From positions 2,048,501 through 2,112,500 of the forward strand of contig OZ018412.1 of NCBI GenBank assembly GCA_963969595.1: a stretch of DNA of 64,000 nt, written 5' to 3'. This DNA comes from Neckera pumila (Eukaryota > Streptophyta > Bryopsida > Hypnales > Neckeraceae). Positions 45,646 to 55,910 of the stretch are shown here, piece after piece. Both the position numbers and the translations under genes were made by a program. A model generated the notes under the pieces. It saw only the letters and a program-made list of their open reading frames with translations, had not been told where the DNA came from and searched no databases. Positions within the stretch are counted from its first letter, which is position 1, and each line of letters begins with the position of its first letter.

Positions 45646-46380
45646 CAATGAATTCCATATATGTAACGGTTTCGTAGCTCTAGTTACATGCTCTTAGAAG
45701 CAGAAGAACTGCTACTTTCGAATAATTATCATTCCCAGTCACGACGTGAATGGCATGCAGGTCGAAACCATGGTTGGTGATACTGCAAGCCACGAATTTC
45801 GGCAAGTGAATTTGTAGATTGCATACAGTTTCAATCAATGTGCGCATATCAGTCTTGGAAGCGAGCTTGGATGTGAATACGTCCATTAGCGCCTGTGAAA
45901 TGGATTTGAGGCATGAAGCTCTTTAACGTAATTGACATTTTCACTTGCTGGTTCCAGTGTGGGATTCTTTTGGCAGATTTGCGAAATCCCACCTCAACTC
46001 TTCCTCCCAATACACCTCTTAGGGCAGATTCGCATTGACCACGTAGTCGCGAGAGCACTACTTTGGAGTCACAAAGTGTTGGAAACACATGTATACCTGA
46101 AAATATTTTGTAAATTTGGGGTATGTTTGCAATTTTGTGAGGGTGTTGCAAATCACTAATTTGCAACACATGCAGTACCGGTAGTCTGATCTGGAATTGG
46201 AATCTCCAGTAATCTCCATCCTCTGCCCTCAGGGCACCGGGACCTTACACCGCAAATTCCCGCGTCGCCATTCCTTACCCTATGTTTCACTTGGAGTGGA
46301 TTAGTGATCAATAAAAATATGATGCTTGTAGAAACTGGTGATAAGATTAGCTTGTGTAGTTCTTGCATTGTACAAATTTA
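45646..46380 (+). repeat. 3' flank of B3-5, shared with 3170-3540 and 5789-6560
   Basis: It contains CACTTGCTGGTTCCAGTGTG, GAGAGCACTACTTTGGAGTC and AAAGTGTTGGAAACACATGT, as near 6220-6370. At about 46110 it preserves the empty site of the MITE at 6392-6530. The end near 46260-46340 matches part of the long repeat at 5090-5160. Frames on both strands here are not conserved. Confidence 0.65.
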
Positions 46381-47880
46381 GTACCGGTAGACTGAGGTGA
46401 AAGGAGAGAAATATACAATCGTGTTTCATGTGTGTTAGTAGTTTTATTGTCTTTGTTATCTATGGGGTTAAAAAATCAAAATTCTATCTTACAAGAAAGG
46501 GATCTTACAAACAAAGCTAACGAAACAAAGACTTTGTTTGACCTTAGATATTGGATATTGAGATCAAATTTCCATGCAATGAAAATTGATCAAAACTAGC
46601 ACATGAGAAAGGAATTCCGGAATTCTATATGGTAAATAACACTACAGCAATTGTATATCTTAATGAAATTGTTGGCAGGTATGGATTTTGACCACTTGTG
46701 AAAAGTAGAGGAAGCAAGTTTCTCATACAGTGAATCTATTTGGTTGCTTTTAGTTTGACAAGGCAAAAGGAATGTAATTTTTTCCTACTCACATATTCAT
46801 ATAAAAGAAAATATATATATTTATAGCAGTGTTTCCTATAATAGTTGTGTAATCAACTTGTTTTGGGTCTTTAGTTAAGAATTGATAAGCAAGTAGTGGA
46901 GATAAGTCTAGTCAATGGGACACCCATTTAACTTGAAAAGATGGGCCAATAATTACTTTTCCAAACCGTGTGAGAAAAAAAACTAGGGCCTCTATAGGTA
47001 CCCTAGAGCTGGATTAACAATCTAGATAAAATATTACTACTGGAGTAATATTTTTTATTCTTAGACTTTTGGAGGGATGGTCATAAGCTTGGACACCACC
47101 ACCTTCCAAATTGGACACCACCACCTTCCGCAATCATTGTTTCTTTGCAAGAGTGACTAAATCATAAACAATTACAAAAACGCCCTACTGCATTGTTGCA
47201 AATCTTCATCATAAAAACTCAAGCAAGTGGATTGGAAAATCTAAGAGAAAATACCTGCCTGCCAGCACATACCCTCTACAATTCAGTGGAGCATGTAGGG
47301 TAGTGTTTTTTGATTGCTCTTGCCAATAGCCAAAAATATATGCATACTTTCCAAGTGGACTACGCCTGACATAGAGCCTTCTACAAAAAAGAGCTTGTTT
47401 TAATTGTGAATACGTAGAACATGCTCTTCATTTAGTTTCTACATTTCTATTTTTTATTTAAATTTTTTAATCTTATAATTTGCTTTACAATTTTGCCATG
47501 GTGTTTATAATTTCATGTTTTTCTTAATACATAAAGAGAACTAGGATGAATTGTGAAATACTAAAAATCAAGGCCCAAGCATGTTCTCTATATCCTAAAG
47601 GGATTAAGACTTAAGATATGTTTTCACATGGCATTACATATCTCCCATTGCTAAAATTATAAGCACAATATTAGATGTGTAGCGTTCACACATATTCTCT
47701 TTGTTATTTGTTGAGCTTAGTTGGCATCTTACATGACAAGCAAGTAAAACCTATGTTGAAGGCATAAGAACGGTTCTTCAATTATGGGAATCTTGCTAAG
47801 AATTTCAAAAATCAAATATGAAGATTTCTAGTCTATAGAAACAATATTTTGTAAGGTGCTCCCATAGGCACCATTACATA
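46381..47880. repeat. Intergenic block, copy of 9480-11000 in part, then unrecognised DNA
   Basis: 46410-47090 follows 9480-10980 with a large internal deletion (for example CAAAACTAGCACATGAGA, GATAAGTCTAGTCAATGG). 47090-47880 holds nothing recognised apart from a short tandem CACCACCTTCC at 47095-47130. Confidence 0.55.
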
Positions 47881-47884
47881 TTAA

Positions 47885-48774
47885 CCCTTTAGTGACCGTG
47901 GTTGATTTGGGGGGCGAGTCATTTTTTCAATATATACTTTTAAGAAGTTATTTTGGGATTAGCTTTGAGCCAAATAAATATGATTGGACCATAGAAATTG
48001 AGGCTACAAGGCCTTGGCAATGTACTGCTACAAGAATGAAGGGGATCAAAGCTTTCATTTAGACATGAGAAAGGCTCAAAGATTGAAGTGAGAACTGAAT
48101 CTATTACAATTAAGCAAAAAGTGTCTCTAAAGTAGGTGGCTCAAAATTCTCTCACACTCTGAAATACTCCACTCCTCAAATATACATTATTTGTACATGT
48201 TGGTTTTCTATCTTCAGAAGAATGTACAAAAAATATATATTTCATGGTTTTTAAACCTCTGCCATTTCAACTTCAAAAATTCATAACTAATTCCATAAAG
48301 TTCCTAAAAATATGAAATAATTTGGATTAGATGCCAATTCTATTTGTTTTTCAAGGAAATTTAATGAAATATAATTCAAAATTTTTTACCTCCCCAAAAC
48401 TCAATTTCAACTCTTAGATGGGTAGTTTTTGGCCCTCCTACCTTAGCTAATCCATGTACATCCTTGGATTTCATGGATTAGACGGTGGTGGGCTTGCCAA
48501 GCAACATTGTTGCCTTCATGGCTCATGTATTTTGATAAAAATTTGCCTAGATTGAAGTTTATTTGTACATTTCCTTGGCCAGCATAGATTCATTCAAACT
48601 AGCATAGCTCACACATTATTGCATGCCTTGCCAAACAATTTGGTTTAAAGTGAGCGTTTAAAGATGCTCTAACTTTGTTCCTCTTTGGGTTTTTACAAAT
48701 TAGGTGAATTTTAACCTACAACAAGCATAGAGTCCGTAAATCGACCAAAATATGGTTGACCGGTCACTAAAGGG
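47885..48774. mobile_element. TTAA-flanked element with CCCTTTAGTGACC ends (890 bp)
   Basis: TTAACCCTTTAGTGACC at 47881-47897 is the exact reverse complement of 48762-48778, a perfect 17-bp inverted repeat including the TTAA target. The size and TTAA target match the CCCCTAAAGGACC family, but the inner end sequence differs, so this is a sister subfamily. No paralogous empty site is recognised, and there is no transposase. Confidence 0.85.
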
Positions 48775-48778
48775 TTAA

Positions 48779-49128
48779 GATTGTCATTGTCATTGTCAAT
48801 CTTGTTGTACCTCCAATGTTGCTTGAGAAGCTACAAGTCAGAGGTTCCTGTTGAGCATTTCTCAATGCATTGAGGTCGATCTACAACAAAATTTGTAAAT
48901 GCTTGTTTTTGTTAGAACAGTATGTAGAGCTTGGCTTGACTGCTATTTGCATAATGCCAGATTGCAGATTGCCAATGCGCTGCATATCTTTTAAAGAATT
49001 GCAAATATGGAAAATTTCAGAATTTCATTAAAATGGCAATAGTCTATATGCCATTTTTAAACTAAGCAGTTTGAACTATATAATTGTCAAAGTTGCAGAA
49101 TGGCACTATTTTAATGTAATTTGCTTAA
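48779..49128. other. Spacer with (TTGTCA)n tract
   Basis: It begins with ATTGTCATTGTCATTGTCAA, a short hexamer repeat that is longer at 58976-59015. Otherwise nothing is recognised. Confidence 0.4.
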
Positions 49129-50370
49129 GGGTCACTGCAAGAAATATTTGCTGGTTTTGGCTCAAAGGTCAAAATGGCCGTAGAACTTGAGTACTGTGAC
49201 TTTTGGAATAATTTTTTTTAAATGAAATAAAATATGAATAATTTGTCAAGCATTCAAAAAATTATATGTGTGTAAAATCCGGCCTAGAAAAAATTACCTC
49301 TAAAAATTATGCATGGTCAAAGAGTGTCAAAAAATACAAGAAAAATACATATTTTGAAATTTTATTTTTTGAATGTAGTAGAAAAATTCAAAAAATTCTC
49401 AAATTTTTTTTTTATAACTTAAAAGTGCACCATTTCAATCATTTTCATCTTTGGAAAAATAAAATTGTGTTCTCTGTACTTGCACAAAGGTAGTGCACTT
49501 TGAGCATATGTGGAAGGTGAACATTTTGTTGTTCTTTGTAGGCTTGTATAACATTAGTAGAAGTCCTTATATTCCAATTTTGAGCTTCAAATTTGCATTT
49601 TTGAGTCCAAAATGGTACTGAATACATTTGAAATGGCCAAGATAGACATACAATTGAAGGATGTTTAAAAATAATAAAATAATATTAAAGAAATCCAAAA
49701 AATTACTTAACATTTTCAACTACAATATGTACCTTGACCTGAAGTTTCATAGAAAACAAACAAACAAACAATGCAAAAGTTATGAGCAAAAAAACACTTG
49801 TCTGAGGTCAAGGGGACAAAAAAAAGAAGAGGAAGATGGAAAGAAATCAAATTTTGTCTTACAAGAAAGGAATCTCACAAATAAAGCTAACAATAAGACC
49901 ATGTTTGACCTTAGATATTAGGCACTAAGATCAAACTTCTATAGAGTCAAATTGGTCAAAATTAGCACATGAGACAAAGAAATTCTACATATCTATATGG
50001 TAGTTAAAGTCTGTAACAATTTTATGTAAGAATAGAAATTGTTGGCAGGTATGGATTATGACAACAACACATAAATAGCAGGGGGGGCAAGTTTCTCATA
50101 CATTGTATTGATCTATTTGGATGTTTTTGACAAGGCAAAGTTACTCCTAAAATGAAATTATTTCCTATTCACATATCCACATAAAAGAGAATGTGTAAAT
50201 GAACTTGGCAAAGGCAATTTCAAATCTAAAACATATGAAAACCAGTTTTCTATAATGCCAAGTTGAATATGGAAGTTTGCCCTAATGTGTTCTTGATTAG
50301 CCTTAATTAAAGATTTTGTTTAAGTCCGCAAAGCTTCTAAAATGAAGGCTAGAAGTTTTAAACCACTTTA
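49129..50370. repeat. GGGTCACTGCAAGAAA-type element remnant and block copy
   Basis: GGGTCACTGCAAGAAATATT at 49129 resembles the ends of the GGGTGATTGCAAG family; a right end is suggested only by AAAACACTTGTC near 49795. From 49830 to 50370 the sequence follows 9540-10450 (TAGCACATGAGACAAAGAA, GAACTTGGCAAAGGCAA). Frames in this interval are not conserved. Confidence 0.5.
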
Positions 50371-51098
50371 GGATGAATGCAAGAAATACTTGTACTATTT
50401 TGTGTCACATCTTGCATGCTGATTTGTTTTTTGGCATAACTTTTGCATATTGAATCCAGATGATTTAAGATTTATAGGGAAGGTGCTCATACCACTATAC
50501 ACCTTGCCTAATTTTTTGGCCATTTTCAAAAATGTTTTACTAAATAAAAACAGCCCCCGATTTTATGTCACAAATTCCAATTTGGAGTTTTTTAGTACTA
50601 TTTTGTACCCAAAAAATTGAATTTGGAGTTGAAATTTGGATGAGATGTTCTTCTAGTAGACTTCTAGCTCTCTAAGAGAGGGATTTAAAAAAAAATTAAT
50701 TTTGTGTAGTGTAGAAGTCTACAAATTGAGCTTCTTTCTGCTTGCATTTTGAAACACATAAAACATTATTTTGGTGGTTTTTTTGGTGAATGACCATCTC
50801 CATAGAGTTGTTGCAAATGGCCAATTTTTATTTAATTTATTAAAACTATTTTACTATTTTTAACTAATTAAAGCATCAAAATGTCTATTTTCTTGAGATT
50901 TGGCACTTTCTAGTTCTCCCACTTAGAGAATTTTTCTATGCTTTTCCTTTCCAGGGTTTCTTCATCTTAAAGATATATACATTAGCCTTATTTGTAAACA
51001 ATATTAAAAAATATCTATCTATGCTTAAAGTACTCCCAAAAAAACAGCATCAAATAGTGAAAACACAACAAAATCAATAGGTGTTTCTTGCATTCACC
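50371..51098. mobile_element. GGATGAATGCAAG-ended non-autonomous element
   Basis: The left end GGATGAATGCAAGAAATACT and the right end GTGTTTCTTGCATTCACCC are imperfect inverted repeats of the same family as 24825-25557, in the opposite orientation (its interior reads as the reverse complement of 24840-25540). About 728 bp; no transposase. Confidence 0.68.
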
Positions 51099-51496
51099 CT
51101 TTAGAATTTGCTCTATCTCCAAACTAAAACAATTGTTTTTTTTGGATACAAATCCAATTTGTCAAGAACTTTGTTGAGATTGGAAATAGGATAAATCTAA
51201 AGTGTCTCCTGTTGTCTAACGGCAATGTTTTGGGCCTTCAATTAAAAATTGCTAAGCTGATACAGGAAATAAGTCTAGTTAGTGGAACACTTTTTTAACT
51301 TGAAAAGATGGGCCAATGATTACTTTTCCAAATCATTAGAAAAAAAATGGGACTTCTACAAGGGCGTCATAGCTAGACTAGTAGTCTAAGTAAAAAATTA
51401 ATATTTCTTTCTTAGACTTTTGGGGATCTAATCTACAGTTTGGTGGCCCTATAGAGACTCCAAATATTGTCAAATACATCATAGGAAAGCTGTAAA
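51099..51496. repeat. Block copy matching 10480-11030
   Basis: It contains GGATACAAATCCAATTTGTC, TCTCCTGTTGTCTAACG and GATGGGCCAATGATTACTTT, as near 10510-10860, but with only one minisatellite unit. No gene is present. Confidence 0.55.
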
Positions 51497-52093
51497 GGGT
51501 CATTGCAAGAAAGAGTGGTATTAGTTTTTGGTCGCACAAGAGTGCCAATACTTTCTTTTGCGATAACTTTTGAAGCACAACTCATATAGCACAACTTGAA
51601 ATTTTTATTGGAGATAATTAGTGCAATTATATCTCTTGTTTCTTAGAGATTAAAAAAAATCATTTAATATTTAAAAATAAATTAAATTAATATGTCACAT
51701 TTTGAGTTTTAGGGATTTTGAGTACTAAAGAGTCTCCAAATTTAATGATTTAGAGCTGAAATTCCTATGGTATATTTCCATACTAGGAAGTCATGTTTCT
51801 ACCAAGGGGCATTCAAAAATTTTGTATGTGATGTCTTTTATGTCCATGCAAAGTGGGCTCCCTTGCGTGCGCAATTTTGAACATTGAAGATGGTTTCAAG
51901 ATCATTTTTTTGGTAAAATATCTTTATCATAAAGACTTTTCAATGGAAAATTTTTAGTTTCTTACAGGTGTATACATTTTTAATAGTTTAATATTTAAAA
52001 AAAATGTTTTTCTATTTTTATAGTACTTCCAAAAAAATGGCTGAAAATTGCCAAAGTAGAACAAAAACAGCCACTATTTCTTACAACAAACCC
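51497..52093. mobile_element. Probable GGGTCATTGCAAGAAA-ended element
   Basis: The left end GGGTCATTGCAAGAAAGAG and the decayed right end CTATTTCTTACAACAAACCC lie about 597 bp apart. The interior is only distantly like the other members, so the call is tentative. Confidence 0.45.
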
Positions 52094-53642
52094 ACAATTT
52101 TTTCTCATTTCAATGATAGCAATCATCAAAACTATTTCCACAAGAATGAAGAATTATGCTTATTAGAAGATGCAGTCTAGAAAATAAAAACTATGCTCAA
52201 ACACTTTCGGTCCTTTAGAAGTTAATTCATTATTCCAGAAGAATGAAGAATTATGCTTGTTATAAGATCTAGTCAAGAAAACAAAAACCATGCTCAAACA
52301 CTCGGTCCTTTAGGAGTTAGTTCATAAGGGATCGAGGCATATTTTGGGCACAAATTGTGAAAAATTGCCAAGTTTTAGGGCAATGAGAAAAAAAAAGTTT
52401 TTTTTCTTTTTCGAAATTCAATTGCACAAATTTGTACCAAACTACCATGGAAATTTTTGAAAATTTTTTAGAAACTTTAACCTCAGAGATTGAAAGATTA
52501 TAACATTTGAAGATAGTAGAAAGGAATAGATTTTATATGTCTTGCCCGACAAGGCTAGCAAACTCTTCACTCCTTCTAAAGAGATTTTTTGACATGTATA
52601 CGCTTATTTTCTTTTTCATTTGCATCTTATACTATGTAAGTTACATACCTACCAAATTTCAACATTACTGGAGAAGTTTTGTAGATGTTGTCTAAAGTTG
52701 CCTAGGCTATTCTAAAAAGTTTAGGGCAACATAACATTTGATCCAGGCACTTGATAAAAAAAATGCAGTCCGGGCAGATCTTCCCGTTAGTTATTCAGAC
52801 AAGTGCTGGACAATGTCCGGATTATTTGGACAATGTTGGATTCACCTACATTATTTGAATATTTGATAGTAATGTATGAAATTAATGAATTAACCATGTA
52901 AGGACAAAATCTATCATAGACGTATTCTACCAATATTATTCAATTATTAGACAAAATAGGTGCATACTTTGTTTCATCAAGAATATTTTATTTATTTATA
53001 GGCCATTTTGAATCCTCCATGGTATTACAAGATTACAGTGTATTACTTACTTTGAGTTTAAAATACTTTGTAGTGACACTAATTTTTCAAGTGCAGCTAA
53101 TTTAGTGCCCCACCATATGATAAATTAGTGTAGTAGATATACTCCCATTCATGTCCTCAGAAAAGTAAAAAAGACAATAAAACGTTATCCAATCACCAAG
53201 GCTACAAAAAATGTTATCTTAGTCTAAGCCAAGGAAAAAGATCAATGAATGAGGTACTCTGCTCTAAGGGCAAACATGACACAGAGGTGCACTTTGCTTT
53301 CTTCAATTTTCGACAGTGTCCATTTCAAGAGGTGATCGCTTTTAGGGCCCACAGCACATCAACCTAAAAATTTTTGTAACTAATTCCACAAAAGGTTCAA
53401 AAAATATGAAACAATTAGTATTATATGCCAATTCCTTTTGTCTTCCTACAAAAATTTACAGATTGAAAATTGTTTCAAGGACTTGAGCTCCCCGGAAAAG
53501 GCAATCAGCTCTTAAATGGCGCTTGTAGAGCAGACTACCTTACGTCTCATATACACAATGTGCTGAAGCAAGAGCTTAAGCTTAGTGGTCCCCATAATTA
53601 CATGAACATCATTCTCCTTCAGGAGTACAAAACCGGGATAAT
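52094..53642. repeat. Truncated block A and 3' flank of B3-6
   Basis: 52094-52320 repeats twice the terminus seen at 17460-17573 (GAATGAAGAATTATGCTTGT, CGGTCCTTTAG..GTTA). 52320-52850 holds nothing recognised. 52850-53290 follows 18050-18243 and 19157-19440, with the empty TTAA-type site near 53033. From about 53330 the duplicated 3' flank of the B3 gene begins. Confidence 0.55.
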
Positions 53643-55195
53643 TTATGTATTTCTAACGACGAAGAACGAGTCGGCAGTGAGAGTGAAGACAAGTCTCTGC
53701 CCCACTTGGAGAGCATTTTCATCCACGAAATGGCTCCAACCATTTCTGAAGAAGACCCTCACATGTCCCATGGTGTGAACAGAGCAGCAGTCGACAGTGC
53801 ATTCGGGGGATTCATCGTAAATGCCCTGAAGCTGAACCCGAGTTCCAAGTCGAGTGTAGTTTGTCGTCAAGAAGCTTGCGGGAATCTCCTGCGAGGAGAA
53901 ACAAGCAATCCATACTCGTTAGAACGTTGCTGTAAGTTTATTACCTCTGATGCTGCACGTCGAAATTAGGTCAAATGTTTATTCGTTACTGTAACACCGA
54001 GACAGTCAATTTCCCGCCAAAAGCATAGAACGCAAATTGGATTCGAAGTGTAGATATTCAAGATGGAACCGCCAAATGGAAACGAGGAAGATTTCAAGCG
54101 TACCAAGGTGCTGCTCCTCGTTGTTCGTTTGAGAAAGTGTGGAAGCATGCTTTGATCTTGATCGAGGCCGGCGCTGTTGTTGACGGCTTTTGATACACAT
54201 TCGAGCTCCATTTGCTGATCCATCTGGACGAAATGACTCTTAAATTAGGTTAACTGGTACGTAATTGAGCTGATCTACTAATGAATTTGTGAATTGAAAT
54301 GATTCACTGAGAATTCCTTGTCTGTCGTTGTGAAGACTCTGTTTGCGCCACATTTGGAGAATGTGAAAACGACATTTATGCTTACCGGTTCGAAGTAATG
54401 GGAGTCCATGTCGGAGGGGCTTTGTGAAGAATCAGGAGAATCTGAAGCAACTGTCGCAGCATACGTCTCCGCAGCAGTGTTCCTCGCCAGCCAAGTTACG
54501 CTCAGTGGGTTTTCTGACTTCTGCCAGCCATCCGCAGAATTTTTGCCACCGCGTTGAGGTACTGGCGACATATTTGTTTCTCTCTGAGCTGGTGCTGGAT
54601 TGTGTGACCACCGATTAAGTTTTTGCACAGAGAGCCCCGGGTTTTCACCGATGCGAAGTATAAAGACATGGAACAAGGACTTAGCCACGAGTACGAATGT
54701 CAGCTGATCGCCAATGACGAGTTCATTGCTAGCAATAAAATCCTTCCAACCTCTGCGGAAGCAAGCTTGTGGTCGATTTCGATAAAACATGATATTGATC
54801 TTCACTGTCCACATCTTACCGTTTTCTGCATTTCGAAGAGTTACATACTTCTGGATTTTAGCACCATACTGTTGCACAAACAGCTTGGGCAAGGTCTGCA
54901 AAAAACGTATTGTTCACAACTTTGGATTATACTATAAAGAACTCTTTGACTGAAGTACTCCATACCGTCTCCTGCACATAAATCATCTGCCAAATTGTAA
55001 ATGAACACTGAGCTCTCAGAAAGAATGCAAGAAACAATTGATATCGAGGAATCAATAAAACACAATCTGAGGAGTAATTTGAGATGTTTTGAAAAAATTT
55101 GACCTATCTTGTGCCTGAACACGCACCATTGTAGAGTGTGGAGGCAAACTCGACGCGGCCAGTTTTTTTTCGAAGAAGACTTTTCCTTGGTGCAT
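53643..55195 (-). CDS. B3-6: intact two-B3-domain protein (314 aa), mosaic of B3-3 and B3-4
   Basis: Probable nuclear DNA-binding protein of the REM-like B3 family. Exons 55195-55127, 54895-54386, 54223-54104 and 53888-53643 have the same lengths as in B3-3 (69, 510, 120, 246 nt), all in phase 0 with conserved splice sites. First B3 domain: GKVFFEKKL, FVQQYGAKIQKYVTL, MWTVKINI, RRGWKDF, LVIGDQLTFVLV, FHVFIL. Second: EIPASFL, TRVQLQG, RNGWSHF, LQVGQRLVFTL, ADSFFVV. From 53552 to about 54216 the DNA is nearly identical to B3-3 (38281-38945), including introns; from about 54217 upward it follows B3-4 instead. This indicates gene conversion or unequal crossing-over. Unlike B3-4 it has no frameshift. 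Intron 2 is 162 nt as in B3-2, but it has a normal GTAAGC donor and an in-frame stop. Confidence 0.87.
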
Positions 55196-55910
55196 CTTGC
55201 TTTGCTGTAAGTCGTTTTCGAAACTTTCTTTGCTACAGCGCAGCGCGTTAGAAGCCTGTCACGAGGTGAGGCGCGAAACTTATTCCAATCAGGCAGTAAG
55301 TTACTCCCTCCTCGGACGATGCAACTCCTCGGACCTAGCTGAGTAGAGACAAGATGCAGAAAGTGTGACTAAAACTAGTCTCGTACACTGTTTTCACGAG
55401 TACCTCAAACCAATTAAACTATGACATAATGGACAAGAAAATGAATTTACACTCCCTCAGACTTTGACAGCGAAATCTGGACAATGCATGTTATCAAGTG
55501 GTGTATCACGAGGAAATAATCAGGATTATCTCAATGATGGACGTCGATTCAGTGATTCCATATCCCTGCTCAATTAACAAACTATGAGAACTTCAAAATA
55601 TCTCCTCAACCTTTGTTTCAAATGATCTCTTCATTTAGCGCCATGACTGGTGTAAACGCGTAGTTCTTGAGAAGCAATTGCCATTGAAATTCAAGCTCTT
55701 TTTTTCGACGTGATGTTTCAATGAGATTTGGATTCTGGATCTTTGCAAACCCGATCCTTTAGAGACAGTCAGTTCTACAACACGGCAAAGAAGTACTTGC
55801 TCGTGAAGTCGTGATGTCGATCATCTTGAGACAGGTCCAGAACCATGCAAATGGATTCCAGTTGAGGCTCACAATGCTTTCGGATGCGGCCTATGAGCTT
55901 TAGGGTTTCC
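55196..55910 (-). other. 5' flank of B3-6
   Basis: Duplicated upstream region as at B3-2, B3-3 and B3-4; it shares AGAAGCCTGTCACGAGG, TCTGGACAATGCATG and GAGATTTGGATTCTGGATC. It presumably holds the promoter and 5' UTR. Confidence 0.55.
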
